DNA from: Thalassolituus maritimus
Lineage (GTDB): Bacteria; Pseudomonadota; Gammaproteobacteria; Pseudomonadales; Oceanobacteraceae
Assembly (NCBI GenBank): GCA_913019975.1
Contig: CAJWBH010000004.1
Span: 124,001 to 188,000, forward strand
Reading direction: 5' to 3'
Length of the DNA: 64,000 bases
A program made the position numbers and the translations under genes. Shown here one piece after another: positions 9,663 to 18,887 of the stretch (its first letter is position 1; the number at the start of each line of letters is the position of its first letter). The notes beneath the pieces are model-generated. The model saw only the letters and a program-made list of their open reading frames with translations. It was not told the DNA's origin and did not search any database.

Positions 9663-11345
9663 TCAGGAGTTCAGATCTGCCGTCAGATCATTCACACCGG
9701 CTTCTTTTAACAGTGAATCTACCAAAGGTGCCATGGCGCGATGCTTCAGGGCGCTATCGACCAAAGCCTCAGGTAAGCTTAGTCCGGCTTCTTTGTCTGC
9801 ACTCAGAATACCTTTGTGGCCACCCTCGCCCAAACCACTGAGCCCATCGATTGATACGATCTTCATACCGTCGATATTCTCCAGAGGCTTGACGCTTTCA
9901 CGGATAATCATTGGCAGACTCTCGTGCAGGCTCAATACACGCTTCAGTGCAATCTGTGCTTCGCTGAGGCTGTTCAGTGCCTCATTCATTGCACGCTGAC
10001 CTTCTGCATCTACGATGTATTTCTCACGGTCAGCTTCAACCCGGACGCGAATCGCATCTGCTTCGGCCTGTGCCTGCAAGCGCAGCGCCTCGGCTTTGTC
10101 TTCGGCTGCAAATTTCTCAGCTTCGGCTGATACTTTCACACCCGTCGCCTGACGTTCAGCTTCTTTCTTGGCTTCGATCAGTTCGATCTCTTTTTCACGC
10201 TCGGCAATTTCTACCTGCTTCGCAGTCGTTACTTTCTCTTCGGCTTTTACTGCTTCTGAGCGGGCTACGTTAGCTTCCTGATCAGCCAGCGACTGCTCTT
10301 TCGATTTCTGAGCAACGGCAATGGCACGTTCCTGCTGAGCAATCTCCAGAGATTTCTGTTTCTCAATTTCGCGCTCTTCCAGTTGGCGTTCACGCTCAAT
10401 TTCCTGCTCACGGAGGCGACGCTCTTTCTCAATTTCCAGCAGACGAGTGGTTTGCTCCGCTTCAATACGGGATTCATCGACCTCACGTTTTGCAATGATC
10501 TCAGCCTGCAATGCAGTACGCTCTTTGTCTGCTCTTTCTTTTGCGATATCCGCTTGCTGCTGTGCTTCGCGATTTTCAATTTCACGCTGCTGATCCATTT
10601 GTGCATAACGGACTTCACGCTGAATTTCGAGACGCTGGCGTTCGGCCTCCAGATTCTTGGTTTCAATCTGAACTCTGGTCTCCTGCTCTACATCGTTCAC
10701 CTCCTTACGACGTGCTTCGATGGAGCGGGTCATTCTCGAAAGACCTTCGGCATCGAACACATTGTCCTGCTGGAAGAATTCACGCGGAGTCTGGTCCAGC
10801 CCTGTGAGCGATACCGACTCGAGCTCCAGACCATTCTTTAACAGGTCTTCACTCACGACCTGCTGCACTTTCTGAACGAACTGGCTGCGCTGCTCGTGCA
10901 GCTCGGCCATTTCCATTTCAGCCGCTACGGAGCGTAGAGCATCAACAAATTTACCCTCGATCATTTCTTTCAGAGCTTCAGGGTCAAGCGTGCGCGCACC
11001 CAGTGTCTGAGCGGCGTTTGCGATCGCATCATTCTCTGGCTTTACACGCAGATAGAATTCAGCCAGAACATCAACACGCATACGATCTTTAGTAATCAGT
11101 GCCTGCTGTTCCTTGCGGGATACAGCCAGGCGCAAGGTATTCATATTTACCGGAATCACTTCATGAAGTACCGGTAATACCATTGCCCCACCATTCAGAA
11201 TTACTTTTTGTCCGCCCATACCAGTACGAACAAAAGACCGTTCTTTAGACGCTCGGGTATATAACCGGGAAAAAATAATACCGACCACCAGCAGCGCAAC
11301 AAACAACACTACTGAAATAAAAATAATTGAACCAAGATTACTCAT
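9663..11345 (-). CDS. yqiK: Flotillin-like protein (YqiK family)
   Basis: 560 residues. One N-terminal membrane helix (about residues 7-27), an SPFH/band-7 domain (roughly 35-200, with VLPVLHEVIPVNMNTLRL), then a long highly charged coiled coil (about 205-455, with repeats rich in Glu, Arg and Gln) and a C-terminal oligomerisation region. Flotillins scaffold membrane microdomains. It is the last gene of a four-gene unit (regulator, PspA, YqiJ, YqiK). The YqiJ-YqiK pairing is conserved in enterobacteria, and an NfeD-like protein with a flotillin is a recurrent partnership. A role in envelope stress is inferred from the PspA neighbour. Confidence 0.93.
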   Translation of the reverse strand: MSNLGSIIFISVVLFVALLVVGIIFSRLYTRASKERSFVRTGMGGQKVILNGGAMVLPVLHEVIPVNMNTLRLAVSRKEQQALITKDRMRVDVLAEFYLRVKPENDAIANAAQTLGARTLDPEALKEMIEGKFVDALRSVAAEMEMAELHEQRSQFVQKVQQVVSEDLLKNGLELESVSLTGLDQTPREFFQQDNVFDAEGLSRMTRSIEARRKEVNDVEQETRVQIETKNLEAERQRLEIQREVRYAQMDQQREIENREAQQQADIAKERADKERTALQAEIIAKREVDESRIEAEQTTRLLEIEKERRLREQEIERERQLEEREIEKQKSLEIAQQERAIAVAQKSKEQSLADQEANVARSEAVKAEEKVTTAKQVEIAEREKEIELIEAKKEAERQATGVKVSAEAEKFAAEDKAEALRLQAQAEADAIRVRVEADREKYIVDAEGQRAMNEALNSLSEAQIALKRVLSLHESLPMIIRESVKPLENIDGMKIVSIDGLSGLGEGGHKGILSADKEAGLSLPEALVDSALKHRAMAPLVDSLLKEAGVNDLTADLNS

Positions 11346-11380
11346 TTTTCTTCAATTCCTTATGAGGGATTCACTAATAT

Positions 11381-12034
11381 TTATACCTGCCCCAGATTCG
11401 GGTTAGCAGGTTCTATCACTTTAAACGTCGCCCCAGCAGACTCGACCAGGAGTACTTTGTCGCCCTGTTTAAAAACAACGTCTTCCATTGGCTCGACCAT
11501 GACGTAATGGGTAGTGCCGTGACGATCCTTAAAACGGGCTTCCGCCGGAGAATTCTGACGAGCTTCACCTATGGTGATGACCGCAACGCGACCCACAAAG
11601 GTGCTGGAGGAAATAGATTCCGTCTCGTCTTTGAAAACGACTTTAGCTAATACTCCATTGCATCCACGCACCATTGGTAGCGCAGCAACGACTGCCAGGG
11701 GCGAAGCAATTAATGCGGGTAACGTAAAGCCCAGGATACTTTCGAGAACTGACTGAAGAACCAACCCGGCAAGCCCAAAAGTAGCGAGAAAGATAACCAG
11801 AAGTACTAACGCAGGGACCTGCCCGAAACGAATCCAGCCAAGAAAACTGGTCAGTACCCCTCCCGAACTGATATTCCCGTCAATATCAAACTCAACATCG
11901 GGAAGCAGACTGTCTATCGCTTCGGACATACCCGCACCGATGACCGTCAACACGCCTTCAGTCAGAGCAATAATCAGCATCAGCATCAAAGCGACACTGA
12001 ACGGGAAATTATTATCGGCGAGCAGAAATTCCAT
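11381..12034 (-). CDS. yqiJ: YqiJ-like OB-fold inner membrane protein
   Basis: 217 residues. Two or three hydrophobic regions (about residues 10-36, 68-95 and 100-120) precede a soluble C-terminal OB fold (about 145-215) with GRVAVITIGEARQNSPAEAR and GDKVLLVES. This layout matches YqiJ, an NfeD-like partner of flotillins. Its ATG follows the PspA stop codon with no spacing, indicating translational coupling, and it ends 35 bases before yqiK. Confidence 0.88.
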   Translation of the reverse strand: MEFLLADNNFPFSVALMLMLIIALTEGVLTVIGAGMSEAIDSLLPDVEFDIDGNISSGGVLTSFLGWIRFGQVPALVLLVIFLATFGLAGLVLQSVLESILGFTLPALIASPLAVVAALPMVRGCNGVLAKVVFKDETESISSSTFVGRVAVITIGEARQNSPAEARFKDRHGTTHYVMVEPMEDVVFKQGDKVLLVESAGATFKVIEPANPNLGQV

Positions 12035-12688
12035 TTACGATTCCGACTTAATACGTGCTAGACGTTCTTTAATACGGTTACTGCGCGACAGTGATTCCAG
12101 CTCGGCTAACTTAGCAGCATCCTGATTTCCACTGACGCCCGGTGCACCGGCATTATTCATCACACGGTTAAACGCTGCCGTAGCTTTCTCTAAACGGCGG
12201 GAGGGTTCGCTACTACCTGGAACACCGGGTTCACCAGAAGCCTGCGCTTCTGCTTTCCGGTACTCTTCCTTCGCTTCTTCCATTTCACGCTTTTTCGCCT
12301 GCAGAGCCTGAATGTAAGAATTCAGTTCAACAATTTCAGCATCGGCATCAGTAATTGATTTCTCAACCACCGGAAGCATGGCCTCTATGTCCATCTGACG
12401 AGCGATCGCTGCTTCTGCAAGGTCATCGCGACCTTCGTTGACGGCAATTTCAATCTGCTCCTGAAGCTCAACATGGCGGGCGTTATCTTTATTCAGAGAC
12501 TGGCTGCTGAGATAACGGGCTGCTTCTGTCTTGCCTAGCTGCTGCCTGACTTCTTCAATGGCTTCGTCAATTTCGCGGATCGTCTGCTCCATTACCATAA
12601 CGGGTGCGACATTCTCCAACGAATCGATCAGGGTATTTGCGGATGCTGCTACCAGGCGCCCGATTCTTGCGATGTATCCTTCCGGCAT
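12035..12688 (-). CDS. PspA/IM30 family protein
   Basis: 217 residues, almost entirely predicted coiled coil, with the PspA/IM30 signatures near the N-terminus (IGRLVAASANTLIDSLENVA) and an extended helix through residue 130. A Gly/Pro/Ser-rich linker (about 150-165) separates a C-terminal helix. PspA proteins are ESCRT-III-like and bind stressed inner membrane. This copy is not next to pspBC or pspF; it sits with a ribbon-helix-helix regulator and a flotillin pair, so it probably works in a membrane-microdomain or repair setting. Neighbours abut it closely (26-base gap upstream, none downstream). Confidence 0.88.
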   Translation of the reverse strand: MPEGYIARIGRLVAASANTLIDSLENVAPVMVMEQTIREIDEAIEEVRQQLGKTEAARYLSSQSLNKDNARHVELQEQIEIAVNEGRDDLAEAAIARQMDIEAMLPVVEKSITDADAEIVELNSYIQALQAKKREMEEAKEEYRKAEAQASGEPGVPGSSEPSRRLEKATAAFNRVMNNAGAPGVSGNQDAAKLAELESLSRSNRIKERLARIKSES

Positions 12689-12714
12689 AATGTATTCCTC
12701 AGTGTGTCGTTAAT

Positions 12715-13179
12715 CTATTCAGTCAGAGTTTCAATCAAATGAAGAAGCCGCTGTTTACGGTCGACATCGACGTCTTCAAGACGATTAGCATGTTCAGATA
12801 TCAGAGCAGGTAGCAGTTGCTTAACCAATTGCTCAGCTACAGGGAGTAATCTCTGCTCCAGGTTTCTCAGAAAGGCATCATCACGCATCGTGGCCTGTAC
12901 GCAAGCTGCGGTCTCTGCTACCCCAGCGAGCAGGGCTTCACAAACATCACTGCGTGATTCAGGGTCAGATTTACATTCTGCAAGGATCGGCGCTGCTACT
13001 TCTGAAGACGACAAGTAGGCTCGGGCAAAACTTTCGGAGCCGACCTGCTCCCGAGCCATACGAATAAGCTCGCGTACTTTTTCACTCTGGGTGACAGCAC
13101 CATTTTGCTCAATACGCATAAGATACGCGTAATCTTCCGGAGACAGTCTGACGCTGATGGATTGGGATTTATTGAGCAC
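12715..13179 (-). CDS. Ribbon-helix-helix-like regulator of the pspA-yqiJ-yqiK unit
   Basis: 154 residues from the GTG at 13179, chosen because AAGGAG lies six bases upstream; longer frames to 13215 or 13314 run through the predicted promoter. Residues 5-38 (SISVRLSPEDYAYLMRIEQ, then SEKVRELIRMARE) look like a strand-helix-helix DNA-binding module. The rest is helical without recognised motifs and may oligomerise or sense. It heads the operon and its promoter overlaps a dyad, so autorepression is likely (inference). I know no named family for the C-terminal part. Confidence 0.65.
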   Translation of the reverse strand: MLNKSQSISVRLSPEDYAYLMRIEQNGAVTQSEKVRELIRMAREQVGSESFARAYLSSSEVAAPILAECKSDPESRSDVCEALLAGVAETAACVQATMRDDAFLRNLEQRLLPVAEQLVKQLLPALISEHANRLEDVDVDRKQRLLHLIETLTE

Positions 13180-13213
13180 CCTACTCTCCTTGAGGTTGGC
13201 TTTCCTTGTTTGC

Positions 13214-13249
13214 ATACAAATGTATACACCCTTGGAGGTATCGGTCAAG
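13214..13249 (-). promoter_or_regulatory. Promoter and candidate operator of the regulator-pspA-yqiJK operon
   Basis: On the minus strand TTGACC (13248-13243), a 16-base spacer and TATACA (13226-13221) form a good promoter upstream of the GTG start. The dyad ATACAAATGTAT (13214-13225) overlaps the -10 box and the start site, the expected place for a repressor operator. Seen by eye only. Confidence 0.5.
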
Positions 13250-13298
13250 CACTTTCGTGATAGCGAACACCTATCGGGATAATGGATAAGATCAAATA

Positions 13299-13313
13299 TG
13301 ATAATGATTCTCA
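13299..13313 (+). promoter_or_regulatory. Fur-box-like site upstream of DUF2061 gene
   Basis: TGATAATGATTCTCA matches the 7-1-7 Fur consensus TGATAATNATTATCA at all but one fixed position. It lies 47 bases upstream of the DUF2061 start, overlapping the spacer of a weak -10-like TATTCT (13319-13324). Confidence 0.5.
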
Positions 13314-13360
13314 AGTGCTATTCTAAAGTTCTTAAAGCAACCTACAGCGAGATCAGCCTC

Positions 13361-13582
13361 ATGACTAAGACTATCAGCTTTGCCATTATGCACTTCGCCA
13401 TTGCCTTTTCTGTGGCTTACGCCTTGAGTGGCAGCTTTATTGTTGGTGGGGCAATCGCTATCGTGGAGCCCGCCATTAACACAGTCGGGTACTACTTCCA
13501 CGAGAAGATATGGGCCCGCCGTCACGTTGCGGCTCAGACCTTTGATATCAGCCAGAATGGAGCTGCGATGGTCAAAGCCTGA
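13361..13582 (+). CDS. DUF2061 small membrane protein
   Basis: 73 residues from the ATG at 13361, which matches the usual DUF2061 start and length; a longer frame to 13298 would add an unsupported extension. Two hydrophobic segments (about residues 5-24 and 27-45) and the family signature VEPAINTVGYYFHEKIW. The function of DUF2061 is unknown. It has a Fur-box-like site upstream and is followed 38 bases later by the NYN gene, so the two are probably one transcript. Confidence 0.82.
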   Translation: MTKTISFAIMHFAIAFSVAYALSGSFIVGGAIAIVEPAINTVGYYFHEKIWARRHVAAQTFDISQNGAAMVKA

Positions 13583-13620
13583 TATCCTGACTCCCCATAT
13601 TCGCTAACCATGGCCTTCAG

Positions 13621-14103
13621 ATGACATCCAGAATTTCCCTGTTTGCAGACGTACAGAACATTTATTACACCTGCCGGCAGGAATTCGGGCGTCACTTTAA
13701 TTACCGGGCGTTGTGGGATGAGCTGATAAAGGGCCGTGAACTTCATACCGCCGTCGCGTATGCAATTGATCGTGGCGATGCCGGGCAGATGAACTTCCAG
13801 CGCATATTGAAAGACATTGGCTTTCACGTGCGCCTGAAGCCTTATATTCAGAGACGCGATGGCTCAGCTAAGGGCGACTGGGACGTCGGTATTACCATCG
13901 ACCTGCTGGATGCCGCTCCGTCGTCAGATATCATCGTGTTGTTATCTGGTGACGGAGATTTTGATCTGGCGCTGAAACGTGCCCGAAGAGACGGTGCGCA
14001 ATGCTGGGTAGTCGGCGTTGAGGCTCTGACGGCAAAGTCTCTGATCGACGCCGCAGACCGGTTTATCCCCATTACAGAGGCGCACCTGTTACCTTCAGGG
14101 TAA
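13621..14103 (+). CDS. NYN domain (LabA-like, PIN-fold) protein
   Basis: 160 residues forming a single NYN/PIN-like domain. The acidic residues that would bind metal are visible: Asp10 in LFADVQNIYY, the GDWDVGITIDLL stretch (about residues 85-96) and LLSGDGDFDLALKRAR (about 107-122). Such proteins are putative RNases; LabA relatives act in regulation in cyanobacteria. No additional OST-HTH domain is present. It follows the DUF2061 gene and converges on cmoB. Confidence 0.88.
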   Translation: MTSRISLFADVQNIYYTCRQEFGRHFNYRALWDELIKGRELHTAVAYAIDRGDAGQMNFQRILKDIGFHVRLKPYIQRRDGSAKGDWDVGITIDLLDAAPSSDIIVLLSGDGDFDLALKRARRDGAQCWVVGVEALTAKSLIDAADRFIPITEAHLLPSG

Positions 14104-14118
14104 TGAGTAAAACCGGGT

Positions 14119-15123
14119 TTAACTCTCAGCCAGAACGACCACTCTCAGTGGGGCCGGGTAGCCTTCCGCCGTTTTGTTACGATCTTCCGGATCGAGAAAA
14201 TCAGGCAGCGAATTAAAGCGCATCCAGTCAGTGCTGCGTTGCTCTTCCAGCGACGTCTGATTCAAATCTACGAGCCTGGGGTTCTTTAAGCCCGCGCGGC
14301 GGCACCATAAAAGCAGTGTTTCCACAGAAGGCAAAAACCAGACATTACGCATCATGGCATACCTATCTTCGGGCATCAGTACTTCACCCAGCTCACCATC
14401 TATCACCAGAGTTTCGAGTACCAGTTGGCCACCCGGGCGCAATGTATCCCGTAATTCCTGCAAGTGATCAATCGGGGATTTCCGGTGATACAGCACCCCC
14501 ATAGAGAAGGTGGTATCAAACGCGCGTAGTCGTGGTGGCACGTCTTCCATACGTAGCGGCAGGAGATCGATGCTTAACGTCCCATGGGCGCGTTCTGCGT
14601 AGCGTTTGTACGCCTGAAACTGCATTAAAAACAGGCGTGACGGATCAATACCAATCACCCGCCCGGCACCGTCTCCCAGCATGCGCCACATGTGGTAGCC
14701 AGAACCACAGCCGACATCGAGAATATTGCGCCCTTTTATGGGGGCAAGATGCGGAGCCACCCGATCCCATTTCCAATCTGACCGCCATTCAGTATCGACG
14801 TAGGTATCAAAGAAGCGGAATGGGCCTTTACGCCACGGCATCAGGCCGCGCAGCCCCTGCTCCACAGCATCGCGCTGTGCATCATCAAGCTGAGTTTTGG
14901 TCAACGCAAGATCATAGGATGTGAGGTCACACGCTTCTGGTGTAATTGCTGGGAGTCTATCCAGCGCCTCCAGCCATCTCGCCTGGTCGCCGTGTTCTTT
15001 ATCATGAAGAAACGTCTGTAACTGTTCGCGCAGAATATTGCCCCACGGGCTGAATTTCCCTTCACAGAGAAACGCGTGAACATCATCAAACCATGGCAGC
15101 AAAGAGTTGTCGGCGGCAGTCAT
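14119..15123 (-). CDS. cmoB: tRNA U34 carboxymethyltransferase
   Basis: 334 residues, close to the 323 of E. coli CmoB. A helical N-terminal region (1-110) precedes a Rossmann methyltransferase domain with the cofactor loop LDVGCGSGYHMWRML (about residues 130-144) and MGVLYHRKSPIDHL. CmoB transfers a carboxymethyl group from carboxy-SAM to 5-hydroxyuridine at the wobble position of tRNA, making cmo5U. It lies 35 bases downstream of cmoA, which makes its cofactor. Confidence 0.96.
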   Translation of the reverse strand: MTAADNSLLPWFDDVHAFLCEGKFSPWGNILREQLQTFLHDKEHGDQARWLEALDRLPAITPEACDLTSYDLALTKTQLDDAQRDAVEQGLRGLMPWRKGPFRFFDTYVDTEWRSDWKWDRVAPHLAPIKGRNILDVGCGSGYHMWRMLGDGAGRVIGIDPSRLFLMQFQAYKRYAERAHGTLSIDLLPLRMEDVPPRLRAFDTTFSMGVLYHRKSPIDHLQELRDTLRPGGQLVLETLVIDGELGEVLMPEDRYAMMRNVWFLPSVETLLLWCRRAGLKNPRLVDLNQTSLEEQRSTDWMRFNSLPDFLDPEDRNKTAEGYPAPLRVVVLAES

Positions 15124-15158
15124 TTTTTATCGATTTATTTAGCTTTTTATTTAACTAT

Positions 15159-15884
15159 TTATTTAACAGCGAGGTAAGAAACAAAATTAAAACACTGATA
15201 CCAGCGAATCACCTGAGAGAAACCAGCTGCTTTCAGTCGGTCACGATGCACTTCTTCAGTTTCAGGAATCAGTACGTTTTCGATGGCACTGCGCTTCTGT
15301 GCTATTTCAAGATCCGAATAGCCGTTAGCACGCTTAAAATCATGGTGCAGAGTATCCTGAATGCTCTGTTCACTGTCTGAAAATGCTATTTTTTCAGACA
15401 GAATAAGTGCGCCACCGTCACAGGTAGCCTCTGCAATACGCGAGAGAAGGCTCAGACGTTTTTCAGGTTCTATAAATTGCAGAACAAAATTTAGTGCAGT
15501 TACTGAAGCGTTTTCTATCGGATGTTCACAAATATCGGCGCAGATCAGGTCAACCTCTGGACCATCATCGTCGAGAGCAAGGTAATGTCCAGCGCGTTCC
15601 AGCATAGACTGTGAATTATCAATACCGATGATTCTGCAATCGCTGTTCTTCAGTGCATGACGCATGGCCAGAGTCACCGCCCCCAGAGAACAGCCCAGGT
15701 CATATAAGTTCGTCCCCGGCTGCGCATAGCGGGCTGCAATAATGCCCGACATCGCCACGGTCTCAGCGTATCCGGGTACCGAGCGTTTGATCATATCCGG
15801 GAAAACACGGGCGACTGCGCTGTTAAACTCAAAGTCGGCTACCGATTCATGCGGCCGGGTATAAATATCGTCTCTTTCGCTCAT
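15159..15884 (-). CDS. cmoA: Carboxy-S-adenosyl-L-methionine synthase
   Basis: 241 residues, the standard CmoA length. The SAM-binding motif LYDLGCSLGAVTLAM (about residues 60-74) and DNSQSMLERA follow a conserved N-terminus (FEFNSAVARVFPDMIKRSVP-like). CmoA converts SAM and prephenate to carboxy-SAM for CmoB. Its ATG overlaps the rmuC stop codon by four bases (ATGA), so rmuC, cmoA and cmoB are translated in sequence. Confidence 0.96.
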   Translation of the reverse strand: MSERDDIYTRPHESVADFEFNSAVARVFPDMIKRSVPGYAETVAMSGIIAARYAQPGTNLYDLGCSLGAVTLAMRHALKNSDCRIIGIDNSQSMLERAGHYLALDDDGPEVDLICADICEHPIENASVTALNFVLQFIEPEKRLSLLSRIAEATCDGGALILSEKIAFSDSEQSIQDTLHHDFKRANGYSDLEIAQKRSAIENVLIPETEEVHRDRLKAAGFSQVIRWYQCFNFVSYLAVK

Positions 15885-17512
15885 GAGTCTGACGTCTCTT
15901 TCTCTGAAGGTGCCGAAGTCAGGGAGAAGTCATCCTCATCAGCGCCAGAGCCAGAGCCAGACTGACGACCTGACTCTTTAAACTCTGGTTTAGTCGACTC
16001 TAAAGCCTGAGCCTCATGCAACTCATGTTCAGCATTTGCTTCTTCTACCAGCGATTTTGCCATTTCCTTCTTAGCCCGGACGCCTAGCTTACGGAACTGG
16101 TCCGCCTGATTAATCAGGTTTCCGCGTCCGCCTTTGAGTGCTTTCCAGGTGTCGTCGTAGGTACTCTGAACTGTGTTGATCTGACGTCCCATGGTTTCCA
16201 TCCGCTCAGCAACAATCACCAGCTTGTCATAGATCTTACCGGCCTGGTCGGCGAGTTTTTCGGTGCTTTTATTACGTCGCTCAATTGCCCAGATACTGGC
16301 TACCGTGCGCAAAGTTGCCAGCAGAGTTGTCGGCGTCACCACAACAATCCGACGCTCAAACGCTTCATTAAACAGAGTATCGTCCTGCTCGAATGCAGCC
16401 ATAAACGCAGGCTCTACCGGCATAAAGAGAAACACAAAATCCGGCGAGTTCAGACCTTCGAGTTGTTGATAAGCTTTTTCGCTCAGAGTGCGGATATGCT
16501 GTCGGATGGCCTCAACATGCTGGCGCGCATACTGCGAACGCTCGGCGTCCGTTTCGGCATTGACCATATCGGTATAGGCATTCAGCGAGACTTTAGAATC
16601 GACAATAATGTGTTTATCGTCCGGTAGATTAATAATGACATCCGGGCGATAGCGCTTACCCTGGTCGTCATTGAGTGACTGCTCGCGAACAAACTCTTCG
16701 CCTTCACGCAATCCGGATTTTTCCAGCACCGTTTCCAGTACAAGCTCGCCCCAGTTACCCTGCTTTTTCTTTTCACCGCGCAGCGCGGTTGTCAGAGCGT
16801 GCGCTTCTGCACTCATCTGCTGATTCAGCTTATGCAGTTCGCCGATCTGTGCTTGCAAGGACGCACGGTCTTTAGCGTCGGATACATACACGTCCTCTAC
16901 TTTTTTCTTCAGTCCTTCGAGCTGTTCGCGGAAAGGATTCAACAAGGCATTAATGCCCTGCCGACTCTGCTCACTGAACTGCTTGGTTTTCTGCTCAAAG
17001 ATTTTTTGTGACAGATTTTCAAACTCTTTTAGCAGCTGCTCACGTGACTCATTAATAACCGCAAGCTTTTCATCGGCGCTGCGCTGCTCCTGCTGTCGGG
17101 CCTCCTGTTCGGTCGCCAGCCGCGACTGAACATCACTTAGCTGAACTTGCAGCTGTGCCGATTTTGAATCCAGCTCTGCCAGTCGTTTCTCAAGTAGCTG
17201 TTCCTGACGCGATAGTGCAGACAGCTTTTCCTGCTCTCTGGCCAGCGCCAGCCCGGAATCACTGGCACGGGCTTCTGCTTCCTGACGAGCCGACCGTTCA
17301 GCATTGAGCTGATCAGCCAGCACGGACTTTTCTTCGCGCAGGCGCTCTGCGTCCGCCGTCAGTTGCTGAACCTGCAGCGCTGACGCTTCTTTGTCGGACG
17401 CTGCTTTACGCTCACGCAACAACCAGCCCAAAGCAAATGTAGCAGGAACAAAAGCCGCTATTAATGCCGCGAGTAACGGTGAATCTGAAAGAAATTGGAG
17501 AGATTCGGTCAT
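15881..17512 (-). CDS. rmuC: DNA recombination protein RmuC
   Basis: 543 residues. An N-terminal hydrophobic anchor (about 10-30), a long coiled coil (about 35-210) and the conserved RmuC nuclease-like core (about 230-440) with GNWGELVLETVLEKSGLREG, YRPDVIINLPD and IIVDSKVSLNAY. RmuC limits inversions at short inverted repeats. The C-terminal 60 residues are acidic, Ser/Gly rich and probably disordered (ESGRQSGSGSGADEDDFSL). It begins eight bases downstream of gph, in one transcription unit. Confidence 0.93.
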   Translation of the reverse strand: MTESLQFLSDSPLLAALIAAFVPATFALGWLLRERKAASDKEASALQVQQLTADAERLREEKSVLADQLNAERSARQEAEARASDSGLALAREQEKLSALSRQEQLLEKRLAELDSKSAQLQVQLSDVQSRLATEQEARQQEQRSADEKLAVINESREQLLKEFENLSQKIFEQKTKQFSEQSRQGINALLNPFREQLEGLKKKVEDVYVSDAKDRASLQAQIGELHKLNQQMSAEAHALTTALRGEKKKQGNWGELVLETVLEKSGLREGEEFVREQSLNDDQGKRYRPDVIINLPDDKHIIVDSKVSLNAYTDMVNAETDAERSQYARQHVEAIRQHIRTLSEKAYQQLEGLNSPDFVFLFMPVEPAFMAAFEQDDTLFNEAFERRIVVVTPTTLLATLRTVASIWAIERRNKSTEKLADQAGKIYDKLVIVAERMETMGRQINTVQSTYDDTWKALKGGRGNLINQADQFRKLGVRAKKEMAKSLVEEANAEHELHEAQALESTKPEFKESGRQSGSGSGADEDDFSLTSAPSEKETSDS

Positions 17513-17519
17513 GATTTAC

Positions 17520-18209
17520 CTAAACAAGTAATTCGCTCAATGAGTCGACCACCAGATCCGGAGCGCTGTTACGGATATCGTCGCCATGATTGTACCCGTA
17601 GGTCACCGCGACCGTCGCAACGCCTGCCGCTTTCGCTGCGGCAATATCATGGCGGGAGTCACCAATCATGATGGTTTGAGAAGGCTTAATGCCCGTTTCT
17701 TTACAGGCATGCAGAACCGGAACAGGCGATGGCTTCTTTTCAGCGAGGTCATCGCCGCAAAGCAGAAAAGCAAAGTATGTTTGCCAGCCCAGAGAACGAA
17801 TCAGGGGCTCAGTAAACAGACGCGGTTTATTCGTCACCAATACTTTTCTGGATTCAATGGTCTGCAGAAACCTATCCACACCGGCAAACGCGCCGGTCGC
17901 GTGATGAAGACATTTCAGGTACGCGTCATCGAAATACTGTCGCGCGGTCGATACCTGATCAGCATCAAGCGCTAATGCGGCGTCTTCGTTTCCTTCTGCG
18001 AGCGCACGACGCACCAACATATCCGCACCGTTACCTACCCAATCTGCAACCTGTTGAGGACCCGCCACCTTACGACCCAGTGCCACCAGCATATTGTCGG
18101 TTGCTATTGCCAGATCAGGCACGCTGTCGATCAGAGTGCCATCCAGATCAAGCAGTACCAGCTGCGGCTGACCATCGCCTGTCAGAGCGCAGACGTCTGC
18201 ATTGAACAT
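17520..18209 (-). CDS. gph: Phosphoglycolate phosphatase
   Basis: 229 residues of the HAD superfamily with motif I LLDLDGTLIDSVPDL (about residues 20-34), motif II LVTNKPRLF, and motif III-IV MIGDSRHDIAAAKAAG. Hydrolyses 2-phosphoglycolate formed during DNA 3'-end repair. A start at the annotated ATG gives ten residues more than typical. The gene follows rpe by three bases, the usual rpe-gph pairing in gammaproteobacteria. Confidence 0.92.
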   Translation of the reverse strand: MFNADVCALTGDGQPQLVLLDLDGTLIDSVPDLAIATDNMLVALGRKVAGPQQVADWVGNGADMLVRRALAEGNEDAALALDADQVSTARQYFDDAYLKCLHHATGAFAGVDRFLQTIESRKVLVTNKPRLFTEPLIRSLGWQTYFAFLLCGDDLAEKKPSPVPVLHACKETGIKPSQTIMIGDSRHDIAAAKAAGVATVAVTYGYNHGDDIRNSAPDLVVDSLSELLV

Positions 18210-18212
18210 GGA

Positions 18213-18887
18213 TCAGCTGCCCGCTTTGGCGATTTCCGCACGCATGTCGTCAATGACGGTTTTGTAATCTGGTGCATTAAAGATCGCAGAACCGGCAACG
18301 AACATATCCGCCCCAGCGGCGTATATTTCACCAATATTGTCGACCTTCACACCACCATCGATCTCGAGGCGGATGTCGTAGCCTGACTCGTCAATCTTTT
18401 TACGTGCTTCGCGCAACTTGTCCAGCGTCGCAGGAATAAAAGACTGACCACCAAACCCTGGGTTAACTGACATCAGCAAGACAACATCGAGCTTGTCCAT
18501 GACGTAGTCCATGTAATGCAACGGCGTTGCCGGGTTAAATACCAGACCCGCTTTACAGCCGGCGGATTTAATCAACTGCAGGCTACGGTCAATATGGTCT
18601 GAAGCTTCAGGGTGGAAGGTGATGTAGGTCGCTCCCGCTTCGGCGAAATCCGCGATCATGCGATCAACCGGGCTGACCATCAGGTGAACATCAATGGGCG
18701 CGATCACGCCATGATTACGCAGAGCCTTACACACCATAGGGCCAATCGTAAGATTCGGAACGTAGTGGTTATCCATCACATCGAAATGAACGACATCGGC
18801 ACCGGCTGCCAGAACGTTGTCGACTTCTTCACCTAAGCGGGCAAAGTCGGCGGACAGGATAGACGGGGCAATCAGACATTCCTTCAT
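18213..18887 (-). CDS. rpe: Ribulose-phosphate 3-epimerase
   Basis: 224 residues, full length. TIM-barrel signatures [30 protein letters not shown] and the phosphate-binding [14 protein letters not shown], with [11 protein letters not shown] near the end. Interconverts ribulose 5-phosphate and xylulose 5-phosphate in the pentose phosphate pathway. It is the first gene of rpe-gph-rmuC-cmoA-cmoB on the minus strand. Confidence 0.97.
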   Translation of the reverse strand: MKECLIAPSILSADFARLGEEVDNVLAAGADVVHFDVMDNHYVPNLTIGPMVCKALRNHGVIAPIDVHLMVSPVDRMIADFAEAGATYITFHPEASDHIDRSLQLIKSAGCKAGLVFNPATPLHYMDYVMDKLDVVLLMSVNPGFGGQSFIPATLDKLREARKKIDESGYDIRLEIDGGVKVDNIGEIYAAGADMFVAGSAIFNAPDYKTVIDDMRAEIAKAGS

